A DNA stretch of 64,000 bases, taken from positions 744,001-808,000 of the forward strand of contig NZ_SLXW01000003.1 of assembly GCF_004341085.1 (NCBI RefSeq), written 5' to 3'. The notes beneath the pieces are model-generated. The model ran no database searches and was not told the origin of the DNA. It worked only from the letters and a program-made list of their open reading frames with translations. The position numbers and the translations under genes were made by a program. The DNA comes from Sphingomonas sp. PP-CE-1G-424. Lineage in GTDB: Bacteria > Pseudomonadota > Alphaproteobacteria > Sphingomonadales > Sphingomonadaceae. Shown here in pieces: positions 1 to 8,993 of this stretch (positions are counted from its first letter, which is position 1; every line of letters begins with the position of its first letter).

Positions 1-1
1 G

Positions 2-604
2 TCGTTCGAGGAGATGAAGGACGCACTCGATCTCAAGTCGAAGTCGGGCGTCCACCGTCTGATCAGCGCGCTCGAGGAGCGCAACTTCATCCGCCGCCTG
101 CCGAACCGCGCGCGCGCGCTCGAAGTGCTCCGCATGCCCGAGCGCCCGGAAAAGAAGACCCCATCCAAGCCGTCGAACGTCAAGGCAGCCCCCGCCGCCG
201 CGACCCCGCAACCGGCCAACGACGTCATCGAGATTCCCCTCCACGGCCGCATCGCCGCCGGCGTCCCGATCGAGGCATTCGAAGGCAGCACGATGCTCGC
301 CGTCCCCGCCGCACTCCTCGGCACCGGCGAACACTACGCGCTGGAAGTCTCAGGCGATTCGATGGTCGAAGCCGGCATCCTCGACGGCGATTACGCCCTG
401 ATCCGCCGCACCGAGACCGCCCGGGACGGAGAGATCGTGGTAGCCCTGATTGAAGACAGCGAAGCCACTCTAAAATACTTCCGTCGCGAAGGCGCCATGG
501 TCCGCCTCGACCCGGCAAACCGAGCCTACGCCCCCCAACGCTACGCCCCCGCCCAAGTCCGCGTCCAAGGCAAACTCTCCGGCATCCTCCGCCGCTACGA
601 CTGA
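2..604 (+). CDS. lexA: LexA SOS repressor, C-terminal part (cut by window start)
   Basis: Self-cleaving repressor of the SOS regulon. The reading frame is open to the first bases (S-F-E-E before the first ATG at 14), so the gene begins outside the window and most of the winged-helix DNA-binding domain is missing. The visible part has the recognition region ([15 protein letters not shown]), a Pro/Ala-rich linker, the Ala-Gly cleavage region (IAAGVPIEA) and the S24 protease domain with the serine in GDSMVEAG and the lysine in ATLKYF. The end matches the normal LexA C-terminus. The next gene, comEC, converges on it from the other strand after about 690 bp. Its promoter and any SOS box lie outside the window. 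Confidence 0.96.
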   Translation, partial: SFEEMKDALDLKSKSGVHRLISALEERNFIRRLPNRARALEVLRMPERPEKKTPSKPSNVKAAPAAATPQPANDVIEIPLHGRIAAGVPIEAFEGSTMLAVPAALLGTGEHYALEVSGDSMVEAGILDGDYALIRRTETARDGEIVVALIEDSEATLKYFRREGAMVRLDPANRAYAPQRYAPAQVRVQGKLSGILRRYD

Positions 605-901
605 GGCGCGGAGGGGTAGCCGATATGGTCGCCCGGCCCGTCGGCCTCGTTCTCCGGTCGCACCGGCGAGGCAGGATGCCGATCGGCAGGACGGATTCCT
701 CGTTGCGTCGGTTACCGGGCAATAGAATTGTTCAACAGGCCCGGCAACTTGCGCAATAGCGTTGAAGATAGCGCAAGTGTTTTGATGCAGTCTTCACACA
801 ATGCCGTGAGTCGCGTGGACGTCTATTTTTAATTCGGCATGGTATTCGGAAGACGATTTTACATTTCATTAAAAAACGGCGCTTGCGGCCCAAATCTATA
901 A

Positions 902-994
902 TCTCTGCGCCTCCGCGCCTCTGCGCGAACATGTCATCGACAACCCTCGGCGCAACAGAAGATTGGTTCGCGCAGAGGCGCAGAGACGCAGAGG
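902..994. repeat. Inverted-repeat element, CTCTGCG family
   Basis: The left arm at 902-930 and right arm at about 966-994 are imperfect reverse complements; both carry the unit CGCAGAGGCG and end inward at GTTCGCGCAGAGG. The spacer is about 35 bp. The arms are made of short repeats of CTCTGCG/CGCAGAG. This looks like a non-coding REP/MITE-type element lying between convergent genes. Confidence 0.75.
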
Positions 995-1089
995 CGTTCC
1001 GCTCCGAGAAGAACGCCGCTGTTCCAAATGCCTTCGGAACGAGACCCAGACAACCGCCCGCCAAATTTACTCTGCCCTGCAAAACTTCT

Positions 1090-1169
1090 CCGCGTCTCCG
1101 CGTGAACATTCATCTCACTACAATGCCTACGGCTACGGATGATTGTGTTCACGCGAAGGCACAAAGCGG
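1090..1169. repeat. Second inverted repeat of the CTCTGCG-like family
   Basis: CCGCGTCTCCGCGTGAAC at about 1090-1107 is partly complementary to GTTCACGCGAAGGC from about 1147. It resembles the neighbouring element at 902-994 in having GTTC-GCG inner ends, so the two may be diverged copies or halves of one composite element. Confidence 0.5.
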
Positions 1170-1294
1170 TTGTGTCTGGACCAGACTACCCTTCTTCCCG
1201 GGCACAGAGGAAGCCGACATGACGCTCTCGTTTGTTGAATGGCCGCGGTCTCCCGAATCGCACCACCTTAGCGCCTTGTGATCAATTTTACGCA

Positions 1295-3529
1295 TCAGCG
1301 TCTTCCATTTGCTCGAAACGCGGATGCTGAGCCCCTAAACCCGCCTTGCTGCGGCTTGAAAGAATATGGAGTGCGTTCGAGGATCGGCGGATCGCGCCAG
1401 GGGTGGCGGTCGCCCGCGTTCAGTATCGTCACGACCGTCCCCGTCCCCAAGGTCAGCGCGACGCCGCCCGTCCTCCGTAAAACGCGGCGATCCAGTTTCA
1501 GCCACCGCGGTACGCACCGCTTCGGCAGGCCACGTTCGCTAACGACGACGTCGGCTTTACGACAGGCGGCAATCAACTCGGCGATCGGCACCATATAGGC
1601 GCTGCGTGTCGCAAGAACCCGCCACGTACGTCCCCCGGCGGCGATATCAGTGACGCACAGGTCGCGACTGCACCGCGCATCGGGTTGATCCGCCAGCAAC
1701 AGCGGCTCGCCGTCCACCCCGCCGTTCTCCGCCAGCATGTCGCGCGTATAGTCGCCAGCCCTATCGCGCAGCATTGCGAGCCCCGCCGCCGTCCGTACCG
1801 CGACATGGCGTCCGTCACCGGTCACGAGAACGTCCGGGGCCGGCGTCGTCAGCGCCCAGACCGCCCCGATCGCCAGCGGGACCACCCCGAGTCGCCGCCG
1901 CCGCGTCCGCCACAAGGCGATCCAGATGCCCCCGACGATCATCAAGGCGAACGCCGCCGTCGGCATCGCGGGCAAGGACCGCACCGATCCTGGCGCGCTG
2001 GCAACGATATGCGCGAGCCATAGCAGCGCATCCAGCGACCGCTGGACAAGCCACCAGATCGGTGCACCGAGCCCGCCCGCATCGAGCAGCAACGCCAACG
2101 CTTCCAGCGGCATCACCACGAATGTCGTCAGCGGGATCGCGACGATGTTGGCGAATGCGCCGTACAGCCCGGCCTTGTGGAAATGATAGACCGCGATCGG
2201 CATCAGCGCGAACTCGACAAGCAGGCCAGTGAGCAACAGCGATGCTACGCCGCGAGCGAGACGGGGCGGTCGTCCCTCCTCGTGGGGCCCGAAAAACGCG
2301 CGAACCGAAGGATGCTCGTGCAGCGCCATTATCGCAGTGATTGCCGCGAACGAGAGTTGGAAGCTCGGCCCCGCCGCCGATTCGGGCAGCACGAGCATGA
2401 CACACGCCGCGCCCGCCGCCACGAGCCGCAAAGTCATCGCCTCGCGCCCCATCGCCAGCGCCGCCAACACGAGCAGCGCAGCGACGCACGACCGAATCGT
2501 CGGAACCTGACTGCCCGTCAGCAACGTATAGCCGATTGCCGCCGCCGCTCCCGCCAGCGCAGCGATCAGAGGCAACCGCGCGTGCAACGCCAGCCAAGGA
2601 CTTAGCGCCAGTAGACGCAACACGATCAGCATCGTCGCCGCTACCGCAGCCGTAATATGCAACCCGCTCACCGACAGCAGATGCGCGAGTCCCGCGCGGC
2701 GCATCGCCTCCGAATCCTCTTCGCTGATCGCACCGACGTCGCCGGTCGCGAGCGCCGCCGCGATACCGCCCGCGCTACCGTCCAATCGCGAGACGATGTG
2801 ATGCGACAGCGCGACGCGGATGCCGGCACCCGACTCGCTCGGCGTCGTGACGACCACCGGTGCGAAGCCCCGCCCAGTCGCGCCGATCCCGCTGAACCAC
2901 GCGACCCGAGCGAAATCATAGGCGCCCGGCACGGCGGGCAGCGGCGGCGGCATCAGCCGCGCCCGCAGATGCACGACCGCTCCCGTTCCCAGCAGCTTCG
3001 GCGCATCCGCTTCCGCCAGATTGACGCGGACACGGTATGGCAGGGCGACCGGTTGCCCGTCGGTCTCCACTCCCTTCCCGATCGGCAGCAGCGTCAGCCG
3101 GACCAGCTTGCGCGCAACCAGCGGTTCGATCGCCTCCACCTTGGCCGAGAAACTCGCGATCGTCGGTCCGCCCAACACCGGCCGGGCCACCGACTCTGAT
3201 CGAGCCCAGATAAGCCCGAGCCCCAGCGCGGCCGTCAGCGACCCGATCGCCAGCGACCGCGCCGCACGCCCGCCATGCCCCACCGCCAGACACGCTAGCC
3301 CACCCGCGACCAACACTAATATTGTCACGCACCACGCCGCCGGGTCCGGCAGCGCAAACCACAACGCGATTCCCCCGCCCAGCATCACCGGCAGCCACAG
3401 CACCAGCTGGTCGCGCTCCGCCTCGAGCCAGCGTTCCACAGCCAGCCCGACGACAGCCCCCCATCGCGGCACGCCCATTTGTCGCCGCCAAGGACGCATG
3501 CTAGGGGCGGCGACGGCTGTCATAGCCAT
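1295..3529 (-). CDS. comEC: ComEC/Rec2 family DNA-uptake membrane protein
   Basis: Inner-membrane channel protein of the competence family, thought to move single-stranded DNA across the cytoplasmic membrane. It has an N-terminal hydrophobic DUF4131-like part and then the Competence domain with the signature [13 protein letters not shown] and many membrane helices. About 150 hydrophilic residues follow, starting near [13 protein letters not shown]. That tail occupies the place of the metallo-beta-lactamase domain of longer ComECs, but I see no HxHxDH motif, so a nuclease activity is not supported. ATG 3529 or 3523 is the likely start; the frame stays open to 3655 but that extension runs into gltX. 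It is divergent from gltX with about 40 bp between starts. Confidence 0.9.
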   Translation of the reverse strand: MAMTAVAAPSMRPWRRQMGVPRWGAVVGLAVERWLEAERDQLVLWLPVMLGGGIALWFALPDPAAWCVTILVLVAGGLACLAVGHGGRAARSLAIGSLTAALGLGLIWARSESVARPVLGGPTIASFSAKVEAIEPLVARKLVRLTLLPIGKGVETDGQPVALPYRVRVNLAEADAPKLLGTGAVVHLRARLMPPPLPAVPGAYDFARVAWFSGIGATGRGFAPVVVTTPSESGAGIRVALSHHIVSRLDGSAGGIAAALATGDVGAISEEDSEAMRRAGLAHLLSVSGLHITAAVAATMLIVLRLLALSPWLALHARLPLIAALAGAAAAIGYTLLTGSQVPTIRSCVAALLVLAALAMGREAMTLRLVAAGAACVMLVLPESAAGPSFQLSFAAITAIMALHEHPSVRAFFGPHEEGRPPRLARGVASLLLTGLLVEFALMPIAVYHFHKAGLYGAFANIVAIPLTTFVVMPLEALALLLDAGGLGAPIWWLVQRSLDALLWLAHIVASAPGSVRSLPAMPTAAFALMIVGGIWIALWRTRRRRLGVVPLAIGAVWALTTPAPDVLVTGDGRHVAVRTAAGLAMLRDRAGDYTRDMLAENGGVDGEPLLLADQPDARCSRDLCVTDIAAGGRTWRVLATRSAYMVPIAELIAACRKADVVVSERGLPKRCVPRWLKLDRRVLRRTGGVALTLGTGTVVTILNAGDRHPWRDPPILERTPYSFKPQQGGFRGSASAFRANGRR

Positions 3530-3554
3530 CGTTTTTTCATCGTTCTTACAGTCT

Positions 3555-3559
3555 GGGAG
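3555..3559 (+). promoter_or_regulatory. Shine-Dalgarno GGGAG deciding the gltX start
   Basis: GGGAG lies 9 nt before TTG 3569, which is in frame with gltX and short of the first conserved residues. No ATG fits between the upstream stop and the HIGH-type motif, so this site favours a TTG start. Confidence 0.55.
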
Positions 3560-3568
3560 CACCCGCGG

Positions 3569-4999
3569 TTGGGCGCAATATCTGATACGGGCACCGCCAA
3601 TGCGGCCGCACCCGTGGTTACCCGTTTCGCTCCGTCGCCGACGGGGTTCCTGCATCTTGGCGGCGCGCGCACCGCGCTGTTCAACTGGCTGTTCGCAAAA
3701 GCAAACGGGGGTAAATTCCTGCTACGGATCGAGGATACCGACCGGGTCCGCTCGACCCAGCCGGCGATCGACGCGATCATCGACGGGATGCGCTGGCTCG
3801 GGCTCGACTGGGACGGCGACGTCGTCATGCAGTTCGCGGGTGCCGAGCGTCACGCTCAGGTTGCGCACGAGATGGTCGCGAACGGCCACGCCTATCGCTG
3901 CTACATGACCAACGACGAGATTGCCGCGATGCGCGCCGAGGCACAGGCCGCGAAGAAGCCGCTCCGCATCCGCAGTCCGTGGCGCGATCGCCCCGAGAGC
4001 GAAGCGCCGAACCTTCCCCACGTCGTCCGTCTGCGCGCGCCGCAGGAAGGTGCCGTCACGATCGAGGACCGCGTCCAGGGCGCCGTCACGGTCAAGAACG
4101 AAGAGATCGACGACCTCGTCCTGCTCCGCTCCGACGGCACGCCGACCTACATGCTCGCGGTCGTCGTCGACGATCACGACATGGGCGTCACGCACGTCAT
4201 CCGCGGTGACGATCACCTCAACAACGCGTTCCGCCAGCTGCCGATCTACCGCGCCATGAACTGGCCCGAGCCGATCTACGCGCACATCCCGCTGATCCAC
4301 GGTCCCGATGGCGCCAAGCTGTCGAAGCGTCACGGCGCGGTCGGCATCGAGGCCTACCGCGACGAGATGGGGATCCTGCCCGAGGCGTTCGACAATTACC
4401 TGTTCCGGCTCGGCTGGGGTCACGGCGACGACGAGATCATCAGCCGCGAGCAGGCCGTCGAATGGTTCGACCTGTCGGGCGTCGGCAAGTCGCCCTCGCG
4501 CTTCGACCTGAAGAAGCTCGAGAACCTCAACGGTCATTATATCCGCGAAGCCGACGACGCGCGCCTGGCACAGCTCGCCGCCGACCGTCTCGGCCACGGG
4601 TTGCCCGATGGCGGACTCGAACTGCTTACGCGCGCGATGCCAGTACTCAAGCCACGTGCAGCCAACCTGAACGAGCTCGCCGAAGGGTCGAATTTCCTGT
4701 TCAGCCAGAGGCCTTTGGCGATGGATGACGCCGCAGCGAGCCTTTTACAGGGTGAAGCGAGTGCGATCCTGAACAACGCGCATGCCGAACTTGACGCGCT
4801 CGCCGAGTGGGATACGGAGGCGCTCGAAGGCGCGGTACGGCGCGTGGCCGAAGCGCGGGGCGTCAAGCTCGGCCAGGTCGCACAGCCGCTTCGCGCCGCG
4901 CTGACGGGACGCAAGACGTCGCCGGGGATCTTCGATGTGCTCGATTTGCTCGGGCGCGACGAGAGCCTGGGACGGATCGCCGACCGGATGGCTAGCTGA
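3569..4999 (+). CDS. gltX: Glutamyl-tRNA synthetase
   Basis: Charges tRNA-Glu with glutamate in the cytoplasm; a class I aminoacyl-tRNA synthetase. The HIGH-type signature appears as [19 protein letters not shown] near the N-terminus and the KMSKS-type loop as GAKLSKRHG. The anticodon-binding helical domain follows, ending ..[10 protein letters not shown]. From TTG 3569 the protein is 476 aa, normal for the family; GTG 3614 is a shorter alternative and the frame is open upstream to TTG 3479. It is followed after 25 bp by gltA on the same strand, so co-transcription is possible. Divergent from comEC, the two promoter regions must be very compact or overlap. Confidence 0.95.
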   Translation: MGAISDTGTANAAAPVVTRFAPSPTGFLHLGGARTALFNWLFAKANGGKFLLRIEDTDRVRSTQPAIDAIIDGMRWLGLDWDGDVVMQFAGAERHAQVAHEMVANGHAYRCYMTNDEIAAMRAEAQAAKKPLRIRSPWRDRPESEAPNLPHVVRLRAPQEGAVTIEDRVQGAVTVKNEEIDDLVLLRSDGTPTYMLAVVVDDHDMGVTHVIRGDDHLNNAFRQLPIYRAMNWPEPIYAHIPLIHGPDGAKLSKRHGAVGIEAYRDEMGILPEAFDNYLFRLGWGHGDDEIISREQAVEWFDLSGVGKSPSRFDLKKLENLNGHYIREADDARLAQLAADRLGHGLPDGGLELLTRAMPVLKPRAANLNELAEGSNFLFSQRPLAMDDAAASLLQGEASAILNNAHAELDALAEWDTEALEGAVRRVAEARGVKLGQVAQPLRAALTGRKTSPGIFDVLDLLGRDESLGRIADRMAS

Positions 5000-5024
5000 T
5001 AAGATTTCGAGGAAGGATACAAGC

Positions 5025-6308
5025 ATGAGCGAGACCGCAACCCTCAAGGTCGACGGCAAGGATTTCGAGTATCCGGTGATGTCCGGTACGGTCGGACCCG
5101 ATGTCATCGATATCCGCAAGCTGTACGCGCAGACGGACAATTTCACCTATGATCCGGGCTTCACCTCGACGGCGTCGTGCCAGTCGAAGCTGACCTATAT
5201 CGATGGTGACGCGGGCACGCTGCTGCACCGCGGCTACACGATCGGCGAGCTGGCCGAACAGTCGAACTTCATGGAAGTCGCCTATCTCCTGCTCAACGGC
5301 GAACTGCCGAGCGAAGACGAGCTGGCGAACTTCTCCAACACGATCACGCGCCACACGATGGTGCACGAGCAGCTTGCGCAGTTCTTCCGTGGCTTCCGCC
5401 GCGATGCGCATCCGATGGCGATCCTGTGCGGTGTCGTCGGCGCATTGTCGGCGTTCTATCACGATTCGACGGACATCCATGATCCGGCACAGCGCGTCAT
5501 CGCGTCGCACCGACTGATCGCCAAGATGCCGACGATCGCCGCGATGGCGTACAAGTACAGCGTCGGCCAGCCGTTCGTCTATCCGGACAACACGCTGAGC
5601 TACACCGGCAATTTCCTGAAGATGACGTTCGGCGTGCCGGCCGAGAAGTACGTCGTGAACCCGATCGTCGAAAAGGCGATGGACCGTATCTTCATCCTCC
5701 ACGCCGATCACGAGCAGAACGCGTCGACCTCGACCGTCCGTCTCGCCGGTTCGTCGGGCGCCAACCCGTTCGCGTGCATCGCGGCCGGCATCGCCTGCCT
5801 GTGGGGCCCTGCGCATGGCGGCGCGAACGAAGCCGCGCTCAACATGCTGCATGAGATCGGCACCGTCGACCGCATCCCCGAGTACATCGCGCGGGCCAAG
5901 GACAAGAACGATCCGTTCCGCCTGATGGGCTTCGGTCACCGCGTCTACAAGAACTACGATCCGCGCGCGGCCGTCATGCAGACGACCGTCAAGGAAGTGC
6001 TCGGCGAACTGGGCGTCACCGACCCCGTGTTCGACGTCGCGATCGAGCTCGAGCGTCTGGCGCTCAGCGATCCGTACTTCATCGAGAAGAAGCTGTTCCC
6101 GAACGTCGATTTCTATTCGGGCGTGATCCTGTCGGCGATCGGCTTCCCGACCTCGATGTTCACCGTCCTCTTCGCGCTCGCCCGCACCGTCGGCTGGGTC
6201 GCGCAGTGGAACGAGATGATCACCGATCCCGACCAGAAGATCGGCCGTCCGCGCCAGCTGTACAGCGGCCCGACCGCGCGTGACTACGTCCCGATGGCGT
6301 CACGCTGA
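5025..6308 (+). CDS. gltA: Citrate synthase (type II, hexameric class)
   Basis: Condenses oxaloacetate and acetyl-CoA to citrate at TCA-cycle entry. It has 427 aa. The catalytic triad is clear: His264 in GPAHGG, His305 in [14 protein letters not shown] and Asp362 in FPNVDFYSG, the same numbering as the E. coli enzyme. [10 protein letters not shown] sits at 226-235. GGAAGG at 5011-5016 is a good ribosome site 8 nt before ATG 5025; in-frame sequence further upstream overlaps gltX and is not needed. The stop overlaps the start of the next small gene (TGATG), which suggests translational coupling. Confidence 0.97.
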   Translation: MSETATLKVDGKDFEYPVMSGTVGPDVIDIRKLYAQTDNFTYDPGFTSTASCQSKLTYIDGDAGTLLHRGYTIGELAEQSNFMEVAYLLLNGELPSEDELANFSNTITRHTMVHEQLAQFFRGFRRDAHPMAILCGVVGALSAFYHDSTDIHDPAQRVIASHRLIAKMPTIAAMAYKYSVGQPFVYPDNTLSYTGNFLKMTFGVPAEKYVVNPIVEKAMDRIFILHADHEQNASTSTVRLAGSSGANPFACIAAGIACLWGPAHGGANEAALNMLHEIGTVDRIPEYIARAKDKNDPFRLMGFGHRVYKNYDPRAAVMQTTVKEVLGELGVTDPVFDVAIELERLALSDPYFIEKKLFPNVDFYSGVILSAIGFPTSMFTVLFALARTVGWVAQWNEMITDPDQKIGRPRQLYSGPTARDYVPMASR

Positions 6309-6511
6309 TGAAGACGCTCCGGCCGATCCTGATGGTCGTCGGCGTGCTCAGCGCGCTGATGGGTCTGCTCTGGATCGGCCAGGGGCTCGGATACGTCCAC
6401 TGGCCGCAGTCGAGCTTCATGCTCGACCAGCGGCCTTGGGCGGATCGCGGCGCATTCCTCGCCGCGTTCGGCCTTGCGCTGATATTAGTGGCGCGCCGGA
6501 TCCGCCGGTAA
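6308..6511 (+). CDS. Small two-helix membrane protein
   Basis: 67 aa with two hydrophobic segments (about residues 5-28 and 48-63) separated by a short polar loop, ending in a basic tail (ARRIRR). The ATG shares one base with the gltA stop, so it is probably translated with gltA. I do not recognise a characterised family; similar small proteins are common after citrate synthase in related genomes as far as I recall. The 3' end overlaps the convergent histidine-kinase-like gene by 27 bp. Confidence 0.7.
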   Translation: MKTLRPILMVVGVLSALMGLLWIGQGLGYVHWPQSSFMLDQRPWADRGAFLAAFGLALILVARRIRR

Positions 6512-7861
6512 GGTCAGCACGAACCGCGCACCTTCACCGGGCGCGCTCTCGACCGTGAGATCCCCCTGCATCGCCCGCGCGAGCCGCCGTGCGATATACA
6601 GGCCGAGCCCGTTGCCGCCGGCCTCCGACGTGTCGACCCGCTCGAACTTCTCGAAAATCCGGACCTGATCCTCGGGCGCGACGCCCTTGCCCTGATCCGC
6701 TACGGTCAGCACCGCATGCGTCGCGTCGCGTGTGACCGTCACCGACACGGCCGATCCGCGCGGCGAATACCGCAGCGCGTTCCCGACGAGGTTGACTAGT
6801 ATCTGTAGCACGCGGCGGAAGTCGCCGATCGCCGGCACGCGCACGTCGGTCGCAGGCCGCGCGATCGAGACGCCGAGATTGGCCGCGCGCACGGTCAGAA
6901 GCCCGGCTGCACGACGCGCGACGTCCGCGAGGTCGATCGGTTCGGGCGCGATCGTGAAGTCGGGCCGCTCGACCGCCTGGAGATCGACCAGATCGTCGAC
7001 CAGCGACAGAAGGTGTCGCCCGGCGGTCGCGATGTCGGCGGCATAGTCGGCATAGTCGCCCTGCACCGGACCGTCGGACTGCGCATTGATGCTGTCCGCA
7101 TTCGCCACGATCCGCGCGAGCGGCACCCGCAACGCCTTGTCGAGCCCGGTTGTGAAAGTGGCCGACAGGACGGAGGACTCGGCGGGCGCTGGCGTATCCT
7201 CGACGACCACGCGGGCCGCGCCGACGAAGCCCGCAAAATCGCCCGACACATCGTATCGCACGTTGGCCGTCAGCATAACCGCCCGCCCCGAACTCCGCAG
7301 TCGCGCCGGCTGTGCCGTCATCGGACGCCGCCGCGCGAGCGAATCGAGGATCGGCAATCCGCCGTCCGATCCGGAATCGAGCGCGAACATTGCCGTCAGC
7401 GGCTGCCCGAGCAATGCGAACGGATCGAAGCCATGCTTGGGCCCGGCATCCAGCGTGACGAACGTCAGTCGCAGCGCGGCATCGGTTTCCCATCGCCAGT
7501 CGCTATCGCTGTCGAGGAAGCCCGGCACCTCGGGCGAAGGCCGCGTCGGGCGCCACGCTGCGATCTCGCGCCAGCCGCTGACCGTCAGCCGGACATTCTC
7601 GCCGTCGGGCTGCGCGCGCACCCAGAGGTCGACATCCGCCTCGTCGTCGGCAACCACCACACCGCGCGACACGACGATCCCGAGCCGCCGCGCGAGACGC
7701 GCGATCGTCGCGAGTTGCGGAACCGCCAGCGGCGCACCGCGCATGCCGCCGGCGCGCTGGTTCAGCGCGACCAAGGCAGGATCCGCGAACACCAGCGTGC
7801 CATCTGCGGCAATAATGGCGTGCGCGATCGGGTTCTCGGTAGTAGGATCGAACATCGTCAT
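6485..7861 (-). CDS. Histidine-kinase-like protein lacking the phospho-accepting His
   Basis: 458 aa, no membrane segment. Residues 1-220 hold two PAS-like regions. Residues 235-300 are the helical dimerisation region. Residues 350-452 are a complete-looking HATPase domain with N box (LVNLVGNALRYSP, N357 and N361), G1 box DQGKG (389-393) and G2 box GGNGLGLYIARRLA (415-428). In the H box, where kinases have S-H-E-L-R-T-P-L, this protein reads D-K-A-L-R-V-P-L: position 242 is Lys. Autophosphorylation at the usual site is therefore impossible. ATG 7861 overlaps the stop of the upstream DUF2336-like gene (ATGA), so the two are coupled. It may bind ATP as a regulatory switch or be phosphorylated elsewhere; that is inference. 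Confidence 0.88.
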   Translation of the reverse strand: MTMFDPTTENPIAHAIIAADGTLVFADPALVALNQRAGGMRGAPLAVPQLATIARLARRLGIVVSRGVVVADDEADVDLWVRAQPDGENVRLTVSGWREIAAWRPTRPSPEVPGFLDSDSDWRWETDAALRLTFVTLDAGPKHGFDPFALLGQPLTAMFALDSGSDGGLPILDSLARRRPMTAQPARLRSSGRAVMLTANVRYDVSGDFAGFVGAARVVVEDTPAPAESSVLSATFTTGLDKALRVPLARIVANADSINAQSDGPVQGDYADYAADIATAGRHLLSLVDDLVDLQAVERPDFTIAPEPIDLADVARRAAGLLTVRAANLGVSIARPATDVRVPAIGDFRRVLQILVNLVGNALRYSPRGSAVSVTVTRDATHAVLTVADQGKGVAPEDQVRIFEKFERVDTSEAGGNGLGLYIARRLARAMQGDLTVESAPGEGARFVLTLPADPARH

Positions 7862-8958
7862 CGACGGTCCGTACGCGCAAGTGCCCGCAAGGCCAGGCGA
7901 AAATCGCGGTTCAGTGCCAACGGCGCCACCGCGGCCTGGGCCTCCGTCACGTCGATCGAAGCGATTTCGTCGAGCGCGTCGGCGAACGCTTCGATATCCC
8001 GCCGCGGATCCGCTTCGGACAAAGCGAGGCCGATCCTGGCGATCGTCGGTCGATCCATGTCGATCGCCCGCAACGCCAGCCACAACCGATCGCCATCGGG
8101 CTCGAGCGTGATCGCCCTCGCCTGGTCGAACGCGATGCCGAGCGCATGCGCGAGTACCGCGACGAACAACGACAGCCGACGATCGCCGATCGATTCGACC
8201 AGCACGGCCGCCAACTCGTTCGGTCGCGCATCCATCGCGCCCGCCAAGCGCATGGCGACCGCATCCGCCCGCTCGCCTTCGTCGTGCGCGGCCAGGCTGC
8301 GCTCGGCGGCGTCGGTAATCGCCCGATCGCCCTCCCGCGTCGTCACGCGCTGCTCGTCGCGGATCGTCGCGGCGACCCACCAGACGAGCCGATGATGGAG
8401 TTCGGCGGGCAATTCACTGCCACTGGCCAGACCCTGTTCGTTCGATACGCGCCGTCGACTTTCCGCCGCCAGCAAGGCCGACGCGGCGGACGCAACGACG
8501 CGATCGGGTACGCCTGCCAGCCGCACCACCAGGCTAGCCTCGTCGGGATCGGCGATGTCGACGGGGAGCGACGCGGCGATCAGGTCATGCCGGACCCGCG
8601 CGATCAGCTCTTCCATCAGGTCTTCGTCGCGTAACAGACCGGCGCGGGTCAACCGGGCGACGACACCAGCGCCTTTCGGCCGCAGGACCGCCTCGCCAAC
8701 CTTTGCCATACCTTGCCCGGCCAACAATCGCGCCGCGTGGCGACGGATGTCGGCTTCGATCGCTTCGACGATTCCGCCCAGAACCCGGGCGAGCATCAGC
8801 CGGGTGCGATCGTCGAGCCGCGCGTCCGCATCGAGGAAGAAGTCGGCGATCGTTCCCGCCAGCCGCGTTTCGGCACGTAGGCGCGCGCTTTCCGCACGGG
8901 CGACGGACGCATCAGGCGACGGCATCGCGTCTTGGACAGGATCTTGGCCGACAGACAT
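7858..8958 (-). CDS. DUF2336-like helical protein
   Basis: 366 aa, soluble, almost wholly alpha-helical and rich in Ala, Arg, Asp and Leu. The repeated helical pattern (RLTRAGLLRDEDLMEELIARVRHDL, residues about 120-145; similar helices follow) resembles the DUF2336 family of alphaproteobacteria, whose function is unknown. No catalytic motif is visible. It overlaps the kinase-like gene by 4 nt and follows the NTP-transferase-like gene by 35 bp, so a physical or regulatory partnership with the kinase-like protein is likely. Family assignment rests on overall character and needs a profile search. Confidence 0.65.
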   Translation of the reverse strand: MSVGQDPVQDAMPSPDASVARAESARLRAETRLAGTIADFFLDADARLDDRTRLMLARVLGGIVEAIEADIRRHAARLLAGQGMAKVGEAVLRPKGAGVVARLTRAGLLRDEDLMEELIARVRHDLIAASLPVDIADPDEASLVVRLAGVPDRVVASAASALLAAESRRRVSNEQGLASGSELPAELHHRLVWWVAATIRDEQRVTTREGDRAITDAAERSLAAHDEGERADAVAMRLAGAMDARPNELAAVLVESIGDRRLSLFVAVLAHALGIAFDQARAITLEPDGDRLWLALRAIDMDRPTIARIGLALSEADPRRDIEAFADALDEIASIDVTEAQAAVAPLALNRDFRLALRALARTDRR

Positions 8959-8993
8959 GATCCGGTAGGTAGTCCCCTGTCGTTAATGTCGGC

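Larger units (their letters stand above)
605..1294. other. Gene-free region between lexA and comEC
   Basis: About 690 bp between two convergent genes. No reading frame here resembles a known protein, and the frames that stay open do so through the repeats. Positions 780-890 are unusually AT-rich for this genome. Positions 900-1170 hold two nested inverted repeats, listed separately. I see no tRNA or clear terminator with a T-run. Confidence 0.6.

Noticed and set aside
883..1281. Open frames through the repeat region after lexA
   Set aside because: They run across inverted repeats and have no family-like composition; both strands are open only because the repeat units lack stops.
6485..8380. 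A long form of the kinase-like protein starting at 8380
   Set aside because: The extra part lies in the coding region of the DUF2336-like gene in another frame, and ATG 7861 overlaps its stop as expected.
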